A stretch of 54,932 nucleotides of DNA from an uncultured Lachnospiraceae bacterium. Its GTDB lineage: Bacteria; Bacillota; Clostridia; Lachnospirales; Lachnospiraceae. Under the pieces are notes generated by a model. It saw only the letters and a program-made list of their open reading frames with translations, was not told the origin of the DNA and searched no databases. The number at the start of each line of letters is the position of its first letter. Position 1 is the stretch's first letter. The DNA lies in NCBI GenBank assembly GCA_900544685.1, contig UQWA01000022.1, forward strand, positions 1 through 54,932, given 5' to 3'. Both the position numbers and the translations under genes were made by a program. Shown one piece after another: positions 1 through 8,486 of the stretch.

Positions 1-87
1 ATAGCCCCAGCAGGCAGCATCATAATTGCAGCCAATTTCAATTAATTCATAAAGACGCCTGCGACGCTTCTCCCATTCTGGTTTCAA
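1..87 (-). CDS. Truncated CDS, 5' end only (possible ion-channel family)
   Basis: Only the first 29 codons of a minus-strand gene lie in the window; the rest is cut off at base 1. The start is a TTG at 87-85, preceded at good spacing by AGGAGG, and a matching promoter lies upstream at 119-147. The visible protein begins MKPEWEKRRRRLYELIEIG. A basic stretch followed by LYELIEIG resembles the N-terminus of voltage-gated potassium-channel-like proteins, but 29 residues are too few to assign a function. It is divergent from the YesL gene and shares its control region. Confidence 0.5.
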   Translation of the reverse strand, partial: MKPEWEKRRRRLYELIEIGCNYDAACWGY

Positions 88-118
88 AGAGATTCCTCCT
101 TGCGAAAATATTAATTTC

Positions 119-184
119 ATTTTACAGGAATGTACCGTAAGCGTCAACGCTGGTACTTGCATTATTCCCAAATTTTGTTATACT
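119..184. promoter_or_regulatory. Divergent promoters sharing a dyad over both -35 boxes
   Basis: On the minus strand a TTGACG (-35, 147-142) and TAAAAT (-10, 124-119) are 17 bp apart and face the truncated gene. On the plus strand TTGCAT (157-162) and TATACT (179-184) are 16 bp apart and face YesL. Between them lie nested inverted repeats: AGCGT-CA-ACGCT at 140-151, flanked by GTACC (132-136) and GGTAC (152-156). The dyad overlaps the minus -35 and abuts the plus -35, so one bound protein could control both genes. This is inferred from position. Confidence 0.6.
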
Positions 185-243
185 GTTAGCAGGGTCAGTT
201 TTCGACCCTTTTCTTATATTCGTAATAACAAAGGGGGTTTTTT

Positions 244-969
244 ATGAGTAACTTTTTTAATATGGACAATTCGCTCTGGCGCTTTCTGGGAAGGCTGGCA
301 GATGTGATGATTCTGAACATTGTGTTTCTGATTACCTGTCTCCCGGTTGTGACGATCGGAGCCGCATGGACTTCTCTCAGTTATGTCACTTTGAAGATGT
401 CACGGGATGAGGAATCTTATATTGTGAAGAGCTATTTTAAGGCTTTCCGACAGAATTTCCGACAGGCTACCGCTATCTGGGGAATCTCTCTTGCAGCTAT
501 GTTTATCTTCTATATGGACTTCCATATTGTAAAAAATATGAACCAGTCCATGGCACAGATGATGTTCATCCTGCTTTCAGCAATTGCTCTGCTGTTTGCC
601 CTGACACTGCTGTATGTATTTCCGGTTCTTGCCAAATTTGACAATACCGTAATGAATACCATTAAAAATGCTTTCTTTATGGCCATCGGCAACCTGCCGC
701 GTACTCTGCTGATGGTTGCAGTCATCGTCGGTTCTGTTGTACTGACCTTCCTGTCACAGCAGACCATTGCCATCGGACTGTTAGTATGGATCATGTGCGG
801 ATTTGCACTGATTGCCTTCCTCAATGCACATATCCTGGTGAAAGTATTTGACCGCTATATACCAGACGAGGAAGAAACAGAAAATGATTCCGCATCCAGT
901 ATCGATACCTCTGTGTTCCAGAACCTGCATCCGGCTGAAACAAATGAAGATGATGATTCTTCTCTGTAA
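244..969 (+). CDS. YesL family (DUF624) membrane protein
   Basis: The 241-residue protein has the DUF624/YesL layout: a short N-terminus with FFNMDNSLWRFLGRLADVM, a first membrane segment (about residues 20-40), then three or four more hydrophobic helices up to about residue 205, and an acidic tail of about 30 residues rich in D and E. YesL proteins are polytopic membrane proteins of unknown biochemical role, often found beside carbohydrate ABC transporters or sensor systems in Firmicutes. Here it stands alone, with AAGGGGG upstream of the ATG and a terminator just after the stop. The family call is firm; the function is unknown. Confidence 0.85.
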   Translation: MSNFFNMDNSLWRFLGRLADVMILNIVFLITCLPVVTIGAAWTSLSYVTLKMSRDEESYIVKSYFKAFRQNFRQATAIWGISLAAMFIFYMDFHIVKNMNQSMAQMMFILLSAIALLFALTLLYVFPVLAKFDNTVMNTIKNAFFMAIGNLPRTLLMVAVIVGSVVLTFLSQQTIAIGLLVWIMCGFALIAFLNAHILVKVFDRYIPDEEETENDSASSIDTSVFQNLHPAETNEDDDSSL

Positions 970-983
970 ACCCAAGATAAAAC

Positions 984-1022
984 GGCTGCCTGACAGATGA
1001 TTCTTTCACCTGCCGGGCAGCC
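984..1022. terminator. Terminator hairpin between YesL and the hydrolase
   Basis: GGCTGCC (984-990) pairs perfectly with GGCAGCC (1016-1022), with a 25-nt loop and CATTTTAT following. It lies between two convergent genes and probably serves the plus-strand YesL transcript. The hydrolase stop codon at 1027 is only 4 bp away. Confidence 0.6.
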
Positions 1023-1026
1023 CATT

Positions 1027-1953
1027 TTATGCTCTCATATATTCTAACCAGTGGAAGATATCCTGATAAACATCTTCCCTGTCTACTTCATTCAGTATCT
1101 CATGCCGGTCCTGTGGATAGAGCTTCAGGGTCACATCCTTCATTCCCAGCCGTTTGAACTGTTCATATACTTTCTTTACGCTTTCTCCCGCATTTCCCAC
1201 CGGATCATCTTCTCCCGCCATCAGGAATATCGGAAGATTCTTTGGCATTTTCACCAGTATTTCTTCATCACTCAGCATATGAATGCTGTAGAAAAGATTA
1301 TAATATCCATTTAACGTAAACCGATAGGTACACAGTGGATCTTTTACATAAGCAGCCACATTTTCTTCATTCCGGCTGAGCCACTGTCTGCCTTTTAAGG
1401 AACCAAACTTACGATTGTATCCACCAAATGCCATGGCATCCACCAGAATACTGCGATAATGCCATCCGGTAAATAATGCCATCGTCTTACACAGTGCCAT
1501 TCCAAAGGCCGTAGCGATCCGTGGCTGATGTCCGGTTCCCATAATGATGGCTCCTGCCAGTCCCTTTCCGTGAAGGCAGAGATACTGACGCACCAGGAAA
1601 GATCCCATACTGTGTCCCAGAATAAAATATGGTACATCCGGGAAACGTTTCTCTGTCATCAGACGCAGACGGTGAATGTCTCGCAGCACCACTTTATTGC
1701 CTTCTTTTTCTGTAAAATAACCCAGCCAGGAATCATCCTGTACAGACTTTCCGTGTCCCAGATGATCGTTCCCCACCACTGCATAGCCCTGTTTCGCCAA
1801 AAACGCAGCAAATTCATCATAGCGGTTTATGTACTCTACCATTCCATGGGAAATCTGAAGTACAGCCACCGGCTTTTCCTCTGGCTCCCAGCAGATCGCA
1901 TGAATCTGTGTCTTTCCATCGTGGGACGGATAGGTAAATTCGATCTTCTTCAT
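1027..1953 (-). CDS. Alpha/beta hydrolase, monoacylglycerol-lipase-like (lysophospholipase)
   Basis: The 308-residue protein is a Hydrolase_4/serine aminopeptidase S33-type lysophospholipase. It shows the oxyanion-loop region LQISHGMVEYINRY (about 33-46), the early motif VGNDHLGHGKS and the nucleophile elbow GHSMGS near residue 114. The acid is likely in AGEDDPVG and the catalytic His in QDRHEILNE near the C-terminus. Such cytosolic enzymes hydrolyse monoacylglycerols or similar esters; the substrate here is unknown. GGGGGTG precedes the ATG. The gene starts just downstream of the rsmA terminator, so it may be expressed by read-through or from its own unseen promoter. Confidence 0.85.
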   Translation of the reverse strand: MKKIEFTYPSHDGKTQIHAICWEPEEKPVAVLQISHGMVEYINRYDEFAAFLAKQGYAVVGNDHLGHGKSVQDDSWLGYFTEKEGNKVVLRDIHRLRLMTEKRFPDVPYFILGHSMGSFLVRQYLCLHGKGLAGAIIMGTGHQPRIATAFGMALCKTMALFTGWHYRSILVDAMAFGGYNRKFGSLKGRQWLSRNEENVAAYVKDPLCTYRFTLNGYYNLFYSIHMLSDEEILVKMPKNLPIFLMAGEDDPVGNAGESVKKVYEQFKRLGMKDVTLKLYPQDRHEILNEVDREDVYQDIFHWLEYMRA

Positions 1954-1970
1954 TGCAACACCCCCATTTT

Positions 1971-1999
1971 AAAAATGCCTCTGCTGGAATTGCAGAGGC
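1971..1999 (-). terminator. rsmA terminator
   Basis: On the minus strand GCCTCTGC pairs with GCAGAGGC (1977-1984 with 1992-1999), followed by ATTTTT. It sits 13 bp after the rsmA stop and ends the metG-tatD-rsmA unit. Confidence 0.8.
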
Positions 2000-2011
2000 T
2001 GTGTTTGATTG

Positions 2012-2884
2012 TTATTTTTCTGCCAGTATATCTGCTAATTTTGCAAACTGCTGCAGTGTCAGTGCTTCCCCCCGGATGCTGGCTGACACACCAAGCTGTT
2101 CAATTGCCTGGGCAATCTGCTCCTTGGTATAGTGCAGATCCGGTGCATTATTCAGTCCGTTTGCCAGTGTCTTTCTGCGCTGGTTAAAGGATGCCCGGAT
2201 CAGGCGGAACATCAATTGTTCATTTTCTGTGGTTACCGGCGGCTTGCTATAACGGGTCAGGCGAATGACCGTGCTGCCCACCTTCGGTCTTGGCATAAAA
2301 CAGTTTGGCGGAACATTGGCTGCAATATATGGCTCACAGTAATACTGCACCGCCAGTGATAAAGCACCGTAATCCTTTGTTCCCGGACCGGCCTGCATAC
2401 GCATAGCCACTTCTTTCTGCACCATAACTGTAATACTCTCCACCGGCACATGAGATTCCAGAAGTCCCATAATAATCGGTGTGGTAATATAATATGGAAG
2501 ATTCGCCACTACTTTTACCGGCTTTCCACCATTCTTTTCTTCCACAATTTTACAGATATCCAACTTCAGAACATCTTCGTTGATCACTTCCACATTATCG
2601 TAAGCAGAAAGTGTCTCATGAAGGATCGGGATCAGCGTCTTGTCGATCTCCACTGCCAGCACATGCCCTGCTGCCTCTGCCAGATACTGGGTCATAGTTC
2701 CGATGCCCGGTCCAATCTCCAGCACAAAATCATCCTTCGTGATATCTGCTGATGCAATGATCTTATTTAAGACATGGCTGTCAATCAGAAAGTTCTGGCC
2801 GAACTTCTTCTGAAAGGTAAATTCATGCTTCTGAATCACCTCTATGGTCTTTTGTGGATTCGATAATTTTTCGTTTAATTCCAT
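2012..2884 (-). CDS. rsmA: 16S rRNA (adenine1518-N6/adenine1519-N6) dimethyltransferase RsmA (KsgA)
   Basis: RsmA dimethylates two adjacent adenosines in the 3'-terminal helix of 16S rRNA during small-subunit assembly, using SAM. Visible signatures are KKFGQNFLID near the N-terminus, the SAM-binding LEIGPGIGTMTQYL, and the catalytic motif NLPYYITTPI. An upstream in-frame ATG at 2899 is possible, but I chose 2884 because AAAGGAAAATAT lies directly before it and the protein then begins MELNEKL; this gives 290 residues, usual for the family. The gene follows tatD with an 11-bp gap, a common Firmicute arrangement. Confidence 0.95.
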   Translation of the reverse strand: MELNEKLSNPQKTIEVIQKHEFTFQKKFGQNFLIDSHVLNKIIASADITKDDFVLEIGPGIGTMTQYLAEAAGHVLAVEIDKTLIPILHETLSAYDNVEVINEDVLKLDICKIVEEKNGGKPVKVVANLPYYITTPIIMGLLESHVPVESITVMVQKEVAMRMQAGPGTKDYGALSLAVQYYCEPYIAANVPPNCFMPRPKVGSTVIRLTRYSKPPVTTENEQLMFRLIRASFNQRRKTLANGLNNAPDLHYTKEQIAQAIEQLGVSASIRGEALTLQQFAKLADILAEK

Positions 2885-2895
2885 ATATTTTCCTT

Positions 2896-3669
2896 TCACA
2901 GCTGATACACTCTACATGCATTCTCCCAGGTTGCCTGCTCTACTTCTTCCGCAGATAAACCTTTCAGGTCTGCGATTGTCTGTATCACATATGGCAGATT
3001 CAGAGAAGAATTCCGCTTACCGCGGTTCGGCACCGGCGCCAGATACGGGCAGTCCGTCTCTGTTACGATGCGGTCCATCGGTGTATCTGCCACGACTTCT
3101 TTTAACACTCTGGCATTTTTGAACGTTACCACGCCACCGACCCCAATATAATAACCCAGTTTTCTATATTCTCTTGCCATCTCCACAGATCCGGAATAGC
3201 AGTGGATAATTCCTCCGGCAAATCCCGTTTTTCCGGCATGTTCAGCCTTCATCAAATCAAAGGTGTCCTGTGCCGCTTCACGGCTGTGGATATTTACCGG
3301 GAGATTACATTCCAGTGCCAGATGCAGCTGCTCTGCAAACCACTTTTTCTGGATCTCATGGGACTCTTTATCCCAGTAATAGTCTAATCCTATTTCGCCT
3401 ACCGCTACTGCCTTTTCATGGGACAATAACCCCTTCAGCCACTGCATCTTCTCTTCATTTAACTCACCGACTTCATCCGGGTGCACACCAAGCGCGCCAT
3501 AGATAAAGTCGTATTTCCGCATCAGATCATACGTTGCCTGCACACCGCGAAGGCTGGCTCCCACATTCACAATGCGTCCTACGCCGCCAGACTGCATACT
3601 TTTCAGAAGTTCGTTGCGGTCTTCGTCAAATGCCTCATCATCGTAATGGGCATGAGTATCAAATATCAT
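2896..3669 (-). CDS. TatD family metal-dependent DNase
   Basis: The 257-residue protein is a TatD-family TIM-barrel hydrolase. The metal site is seen in MIFDTHAHYDDEAF at the N-terminus, GEIGLDYYWD around residue 97, NIHSREA, IIHCYSGS and ETDCPYLAP. Family members have 3'-5' exonuclease or deoxyribonuclease activity linked to DNA repair and turnover; the exact substrate is uncertain. It lies 20 bp after metG and is immediately followed by rsmA, a frequent order in Firmicutes. Confidence 0.93.
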   Translation of the reverse strand: MIFDTHAHYDDEAFDEDRNELLKSMQSGGVGRIVNVGASLRGVQATYDLMRKYDFIYGALGVHPDEVGELNEEKMQWLKGLLSHEKAVAVGEIGLDYYWDKESHEIQKKWFAEQLHLALECNLPVNIHSREAAQDTFDLMKAEHAGKTGFAGGIIHCYSGSVEMAREYRKLGYYIGVGGVVTFKNARVLKEVVADTPMDRIVTETDCPYLAPVPNRGKRNSSLNLPYVIQTIADLKGLSAEEVEQATWENACRVYQL

Positions 3670-3689
3670 GTAATGCTCCTAACTTTGTA

Positions 3690-5654
3690 TTAACAGATCT
3701 CTGCACCTGCAGGCATCTTCTTTTCCGGTACCATCAGTGCCAGTTCTCCGTTCTCGTCTTCTGCACAGAGAATCATACCTTCTGACAGTACACCTGCCAA
3801 TTTTGCAGGTTTCAGGTTCACCAGTACCATAACCTTCTTTCCAACCATCTCTTCTGCACTGTAATGTGCCTTGATGCCGGATACGATCTGTTTTACCTGG
3901 CTTCCGATCTTCACCTGGCTGCAAAGAAGCTTTTTGGACTTCTTCACCGGTTCACAGGCAATGATTTCACCAACCTGGAACTGCATTTTTTCGAAGTCTT
4001 CAAAGGTGATCTCAGCTTTTGGTTCGATATCAATCACTGGTTCTTCCGGCTCTTCCTTTTGTCCGGAAACTGTCTTCTGAGCTGCCTGGAGTACTTCTAC
4101 TTTTTCCATAACCTCTTTCAGATCCAGTCTTGCGAAAAGAATCTCTGGTTTGTCTGTGACTTTATTGCCGCTTTCATAGAGGCCAAACTGATTCATCTGC
4201 TCCAGTCCTCTCTTCTGTGCATTCAGCTGTGCCAGAATCTTCTTAGAGGTTCCCGGCATAAAGGATTCCAGAAGTTCTGCACCGATGGCAATGCTCTCTA
4301 CCAGATTGTACAGAACGGTGGCCAGACGATCCTGCTTGCTTTCGTCCTTAGCCAGTGCCCATGGCATAGTCTCATCAATGTATTTGTTACAGCGTTTGAA
4401 CAGTACAAAAATCTCGCTGATAGCATCTGCCACACGAAGCTGTTCCATCTTCTCAGTAACTTTACCCGGTGCAGCCAGTGCAACTGCCTTCAGTTCTTTA
4501 TCTACCGGCTCTGTCACGCCCTTATCTGCAACGACGCCGCCAAAATATTTATTAGACATGGAGATGGTTCTGTTTACCAGATTTCCTAATGTATTAGCCA
4601 GATCGGAATTCAGACGTTCTACCATCAGCTCCCAGGTAATTACACCATCGTTTTCAAATGGCATTTCATGAAGTACGAAGTAACGTACTGCATCCACACC
4701 AAAAAAGTCTACCAGATCATCTGCATAGATGACATTTCCCTTAGACTTACTCATCTTACCATCACCCTGCAGCAGCCATGGATGTCCAAATACCTGCTTT
4801 GGCAGTGGCAGATCCAGTGACATCAGGAAAATCGGCCAGTAAATCGTATGGAAACGAATAATATCCTTACCGATCAGATGCAGGTCTGCCGGCCAGTCTT
4901 TCTTGAACTGCTCGGTGCTGTTGCCGTCGCAGTCATAACCGATACCGGTGATGTAGTTGGTCAGCGCATCCAGCCATACATAGGTGACATGCTTTGGATC
5001 AAAGTCTACCGGAATGCCCCATTTGAAGGAGGTTCTGGATACACACAGATCCTGCAGACCCGGAAGCAGGAAGTTGTTCATCATCTCATTCTTTCTGGAT
5101 ACCGGCTGAATGAATTCCGGATGAGTGTTGATATGTTCAATCAGTCTGTCTGCGTATTTGCTCATTTTGAAGAAGTATGCTTCTTCCTTGGCAGGTGTTA
5201 CTTCACGGCCGCAGTCCGGACATTTGCCGTCTACCAGCTGAGATTCTGTAAAGAAAGATTCACAAGGTGTACAGTACATTCCTTCATAATATCCCTTGTA
5301 GATATCTCCCTTGTCATACATCTTCTTGAAGATCTTCTGAACCTGTTTTTCATGGTCTTCATCTGTGGTACGGATAAACTTATCATAAGAAGTATCCACC
5401 AGATCCCAGATTCTCTTGATCTCTCCTGCTACTTTGTCTACATATTCTTTTGGTGTAATGCCGGCTTCTTCTGCCTTCAGTTCGATCTTCTGGCCATGTT
5501 CATCAGTACCTGTCTGTAAAAACACATCATAGCCCTGTGCTCTCTTGTAACGTGCAATGGCATCTGCCAGAATAATCTCGTATGTGTTACCGATATGTGG
5601 TTTGCCTGATGCATAAGCAATGGCAGTGGTCATATAAAACTTTTTCTTTTCCAT
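3690..5654 (-). CDS. metG: Methionyl-tRNA synthetase with C-terminal tRNA-binding domain
   Basis: Class I aminoacyl-tRNA synthetase of 654 residues that charges tRNA-Met. The HIGH-type motif is GKPHIGNTYEI near residue 20, and the zinc-binding insertion carries CTPCESF and CPDCG (about 128-148). The KMSKS signature is GKMSKSKGN near 300, followed by an anticodon-binding helical domain. The C-terminus (about 545-654) is an OB-fold tRNA-binding domain (EITFEDFEKMQFQVGEI onwards), as in dimeric Firmicute enzymes. AAGGAG precedes the ATG. Expression is controlled by the T-box leader upstream; tatD and rsmA follow in the same unit. Confidence 0.97.
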   Translation of the reverse strand: MEKKKFYMTTAIAYASGKPHIGNTYEIILADAIARYKRAQGYDVFLQTGTDEHGQKIELKAEEAGITPKEYVDKVAGEIKRIWDLVDTSYDKFIRTTDEDHEKQVQKIFKKMYDKGDIYKGYYEGMYCTPCESFFTESQLVDGKCPDCGREVTPAKEEAYFFKMSKYADRLIEHINTHPEFIQPVSRKNEMMNNFLLPGLQDLCVSRTSFKWGIPVDFDPKHVTYVWLDALTNYITGIGYDCDGNSTEQFKKDWPADLHLIGKDIIRFHTIYWPIFLMSLDLPLPKQVFGHPWLLQGDGKMSKSKGNVIYADDLVDFFGVDAVRYFVLHEMPFENDGVITWELMVERLNSDLANTLGNLVNRTISMSNKYFGGVVADKGVTEPVDKELKAVALAAPGKVTEKMEQLRVADAISEIFVLFKRCNKYIDETMPWALAKDESKQDRLATVLYNLVESIAIGAELLESFMPGTSKKILAQLNAQKRGLEQMNQFGLYESGNKVTDKPEILFARLDLKEVMEKVEVLQAAQKTVSGQKEEPEEPVIDIEPKAEITFEDFEKMQFQVGEIIACEPVKKSKKLLCSQVKIGSQVKQIVSGIKAHYSAEEMVGKKVMVLVNLKPAKLAGVLSEGMILCAEDENGELALMVPEKKMPAGAEIC

Positions 5655-5673
5655 CTTTATTCTCCTTCCATCA

Positions 5674-5976
5674 TAAAAAAACCCATCTTCTCAAACTGAG
5701 AAGACAGGTCTGTACCCGTGTTACCACTTCACTTTATCCATACCTCGCAGTATGAACCTCTGCGGGTGCGTCTACACCCCTTCGCTATAACAGGCGATCC
5801 CGTCGCAGCCTATATGATACCTGCATAACTGCCCATCACTTTTACAGTTACGGCACTGGTAACTCACAGTCGGTGCGCCGCTCCGAAGCCATGTTCCACT
5901 TACCGGCTCATATCCCTCTCAGCCTGCGGGAATTCTCTGTAATGTCCTGTGCAAATGTACTCTCTTCATCTAAGCG
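5674..5976 (-). promoter_or_regulatory. T-box riboswitch leader of metG (Met-specific)
   Basis: The minus-strand leader of about 300 nt has a T-box layout. It contains a stem I region with ATG in a GGATATGAGCC context as likely specifier, and a conserved T-box-like segment AGTGGTAACACGGGT. The leader ends with a terminator whose 8-bp stem is TCTTCTCA/TGAGAAGA (5686-5693 with 5697-5704) followed by seven T. The UGGU of the T-box fits the A discriminator of tRNA-Met, agreeing with the ATG specifier. Uncharged tRNA-Met would stabilise the antiterminator and allow metG transcription. Confidence 0.9.
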
Positions 5977-6000
5977 TTTTCTTATTACTAAGCTGATATT

Positions 6001-6029
6001 AGGCTAACACAGGAACCTTTTTCTGTCAA
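6001..6029 (-). promoter_or_regulatory. Promoter of the metG T-box transcript
   Basis: A perfect TTGACA (-35, 6029-6024) lies 17 bp from TAGCCT (-10, 6006-6001) on the minus strand. The predicted start is about 20 bp upstream of the T-box leader's first conserved segment. Confidence 0.65.
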
Positions 6030-6036
6030 GGCTGGG

Positions 6037-6061
6037 GTTGTTGTATCTGTTAATTCAATTC
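6037..6061. repeat. 25-bp repeat, copy 1
   Basis: This 25-bp stretch recurs at 10741-10765 in the same orientation with two mismatches (positions 14 and 24 of the unit). It lies between the HAD gene and the metG promoter; the other copy overlaps the hyuA stop codon. No function is known. Confidence 0.55.
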
Positions 6062-6082
6062 TTAATTTTTATATTGCAAAAA

Positions 6083-6733
6083 TCATATCACCAACTGCAG
6101 TATATCCTCTATATGTTCTGCAAAATAATCTGCCCCATTCAATTCCCCTTTCTCACCATATCCATACAGACATCCTATAAAAGGGCTTTTGCAGGCTCTG
6201 GCACATTCCAGATCCTGTCTCCTGTCTCCGACTACCAGATAAGGGCCACTATATTCCCGGATGATTTTCTGCACAATTTCTGTCTTTGGACGGAATCCGT
6301 ATGATTCACAGTCATAAAAATGGTCAAACCATCGTTCCATCCCAAATTCCTTCCAGTGTGCCTCACGATATGAAGCTTTACAGTTACTTAAAATCACAAG
6401 ATGATAACCCCGGTTCTTCAAAGCTGTTAGCATCTCCTCTGCTCCTGGATACCACACTGCCTTATGTTTCCTGATCTGTCTTACCATCAGGTCTCCTACC
6501 ATCCTGCTTGCCTGCTCTTTATAGCTCTGATCCAGCTCCGGCAAAAATGTATTCCACATTTCCTTACTGTTAAGTCCCAGCCAGCCGGCAATTTCCGCCG
6601 AGTCTATCTCCCGTTCTTCTGCAGCCTTCTGTTCTGTCAGCCACTGATAGGTTTCACGAAATGCCGGTTCATAGATTCCAAGGGTATGATGGATTGTTCC
6701 ATCATAATCGAATATGATCGTTTTTGTCATCAT
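6083..6733 (-). CDS. HAD-superfamily hydrolase (phosphatase, subfamily IA)
   Basis: The 216-residue protein opens with the HAD nucleophile motif IIFDYDGTIH. It has motif II at VILSNCKA (about 116), a Lys in the motif III region (FRPKTEIV), and motif IV at YLVVGDRRQDLECA with the acidic pair. The helical cap lies at about residues 20-85, as in phosphoglycolate phosphatase-like enzymes. It is the last gene after ribH, 14 bp downstream. It might supply the dephosphorylation step of the riboflavin pathway (5-amino-6-ribitylamino-uracil 5'-phosphate phosphatase), but that is inference from position; HAD substrates cannot be read from sequence. Confidence 0.8.
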   Translation of the reverse strand: MMTKTIIFDYDGTIHHTLGIYEPAFRETYQWLTEQKAAEEREIDSAEIAGWLGLNSKEMWNTFLPELDQSYKEQASRMVGDLMVRQIRKHKAVWYPGAEEMLTALKNRGYHLVILSNCKASYREAHWKEFGMERWFDHFYDCESYGFRPKTEIVQKIIREYSGPYLVVGDRRQDLECARACKSPFIGCLYGYGEKGELNGADYFAEHIEDILQLVI

Positions 6734-6747
6734 TTATTTCCTGTCTT

Positions 6748-7221
6748 TTAGAGCTGCTTCATCAGATTGACCATCTCGATTGCAGATAACGCGCAGTCAT
6801 AACCTTTATTTCCCGCTTTGCTTCCTGCACGCGCAATAGCCTGCTCGATATTCTCAGTCGTGATCACTCCGAATAAAACCGGGATTCCTGTTGCAAGTTC
6901 AACCTGTGCAATCCCCTTGGCAGATTCATTGCACACCAGATCATAGTGTGAAGTATCTCCACGGATGACAGCTCCCACACAGATAATTGCATCATATTTT
7001 CCTGACTGCGCCATTTTCTGTGCTGTAATCGGAATCTCAAATGCTCCCGGCACCCATGCAGCAGTAATATTCTCTTCTTCTACTCCATGTCTTACCAGTC
7101 CGTCGACTGCCCCTCCCAATAATTTATTCACAATGATCTCATTGAATCTCGCTGCCACGATACCAACCTTCATTCCCTCCGGTGCTACTACTTTTCCTTC
7201 TACTAAATTGATCTGTCTCAT
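6748..7221 (-). CDS. ribH: 6,7-dimethyl-8-ribityllumazine synthase
   Basis: RibH condenses 5-amino-6-ribitylamino-uracil with 3,4-dihydroxy-2-butanone 4-phosphate. The 157 residues show GIVAARFNEIIVNKL, WVPGAFEIPITAQ, GAVIRGDTSHYDLV (with the catalytic His) and the late PVLFGVITTENIEQA. It is the usual length for the capsid-like lumazine synthase subunit. AGGAGG precedes the ATG, and the gene lies 29 bp after ribBA in the rib operon. Confidence 0.96.
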   Translation of the reverse strand: MRQINLVEGKVVAPEGMKVGIVAARFNEIIVNKLLGGAVDGLVRHGVEEENITAAWVPGAFEIPITAQKMAQSGKYDAIICVGAVIRGDTSHYDLVCNESAKGIAQVELATGIPVLFGVITTENIEQAIARAGSKAGNKGYDCALSAIEMVNLMKQL

Positions 7222-7250
7222 TTTTTCTTCCTCCTGATATCAGCTGTTTT

Positions 7251-8468
7251 TTATAAATTTATTTCTTTAAAAATATGACCCATCTTTTCCTGCTTCGTCT
7301 TCATATACTTCCGGTCATACTTTTGTACCGGAATCTCCAGAGGTACTCTTGCATTGATCTTCAGCCCGAATTCACCAAGTCCATAGACTTTATCTGGATT
7401 ATTTGTCAGTAATCTTAATGATTTCACTCCAAGATCCGACAGTATCTGTGCCCCGACCCAGTACTCTCTGAGATCCGGTGCAAATCCTAACTTCACATTA
7501 GCCTCCACAGTATCGTATCCCTGCTCCTGAAGCGCATATGCTTTGATCTTATTGATCAGTCCGATTCCTCTGCCTTCCTGTCTCATATACAGAATGATTC
7601 CTCTGCCTTCTGCTTCTACCTGGCGCATCGCTGTCTGCAGCTGCAGGCCGCAGTCACATCTGAGCGATCCGAATGCATCCCCTGTCAGACACTCTGAATG
7701 TACCCGGCAAAGCACATCCTCACCATCTCCTATATCACCTTTTACCAGTGCCAGATGATGCTCTCCTGTAATGTCATTGATATATCCATACATTTTAAAA
7801 TCACCGTACTGTGTTGGGAGGTTTGCAGCTGCTTCCTCCTTTACATGCTTTTCATGTATTCTTATATAATCCTGCAGATCACGGATCGTAATAAATGTAA
7901 GGTTATGTTCTTTTGCCATTTCCCATAACTGTGATGTACGCATCATAGTGCCATCTTCTTTCATAACTTCACAGCACACGCCACATTCTTTCATCCCAGC
8001 CAGTCTCATAAGATCTGTTGTTGCCTCTGTATGGCCATTCCGTACCAGAACCCCGCCTTTTCTGGATATAAGCGGAAATACATGTCCCGGTCTTCTGAAA
8101 TCCTCCGGTTTCGACTCATCATCCACACACTTCATAATGGTATAGGAGCGCTCTGCTGCTGAGATACCGGTCGTTGTATCTGCGTGATCCACTGCCACGG
8201 TAAATGCTGTACTGTGATTGTCCGTGTTCTCAGCAACCATCGGCGGAAAATTCAATCTCGCTGCAAGTTCCGCACTCATCGGTGTACAGATAAGACCCTT
8301 TGCATAGGTCGCCATGAAATTAATATTTTCCCTGGTCGCAAACTCTGCCGCACATATCAGATCTCCCTCATTTTCTCTGTCCGGATCATCTGTGACCAGA
8401 ACTATTTTACCTTCCTTAAGATCCCTAAGTGCCTCTTCAATTGTGTTGTACTGATCGTTTTGTGACAT
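7251..8468 (-). CDS. ribBA: Bifunctional 3,4-dihydroxy-2-butanone 4-phosphate synthase / GTP cyclohydrolase II
   Basis: The 405-residue fusion has an N-terminal RibB domain (about 1-200) with TDDPDRENEGDLICAA and RRPGHVFPLIS, and a C-terminal RibA domain (about 205-400). The RibA part has the zinc site CLTGDAFGSLRCDCGLQL and the GTP-binding/catalytic LYMRQEGRGIGLINK. The two activities supply both precursors of lumazine from ribulose 5-phosphate and GTP. AGGAGG precedes the start; 18 bp separate it from ribE. Confidence 0.97.
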   Translation of the reverse strand: MSQNDQYNTIEEALRDLKEGKIVLVTDDPDRENEGDLICAAEFATRENINFMATYAKGLICTPMSAELAARLNFPPMVAENTDNHSTAFTVAVDHADTTTGISAAERSYTIMKCVDDESKPEDFRRPGHVFPLISRKGGVLVRNGHTEATTDLMRLAGMKECGVCCEVMKEDGTMMRTSQLWEMAKEHNLTFITIRDLQDYIRIHEKHVKEEAAANLPTQYGDFKMYGYINDITGEHHLALVKGDIGDGEDVLCRVHSECLTGDAFGSLRCDCGLQLQTAMRQVEAEGRGIILYMRQEGRGIGLINKIKAYALQEQGYDTVEANVKLGFAPDLREYWVGAQILSDLGVKSLRLLTNNPDKVYGLGEFGLKINARVPLEIPVQKYDRKYMKTKQEKMGHIFKEINL

Positions 8469-8486
8469 ACTGTATATCCTCCTGTT

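Noticed and set aside
4848..5519. 223-codon frame antisense to metG
   Set aside because: It is a shadow frame of a well-supported gene and has no ribosome site.
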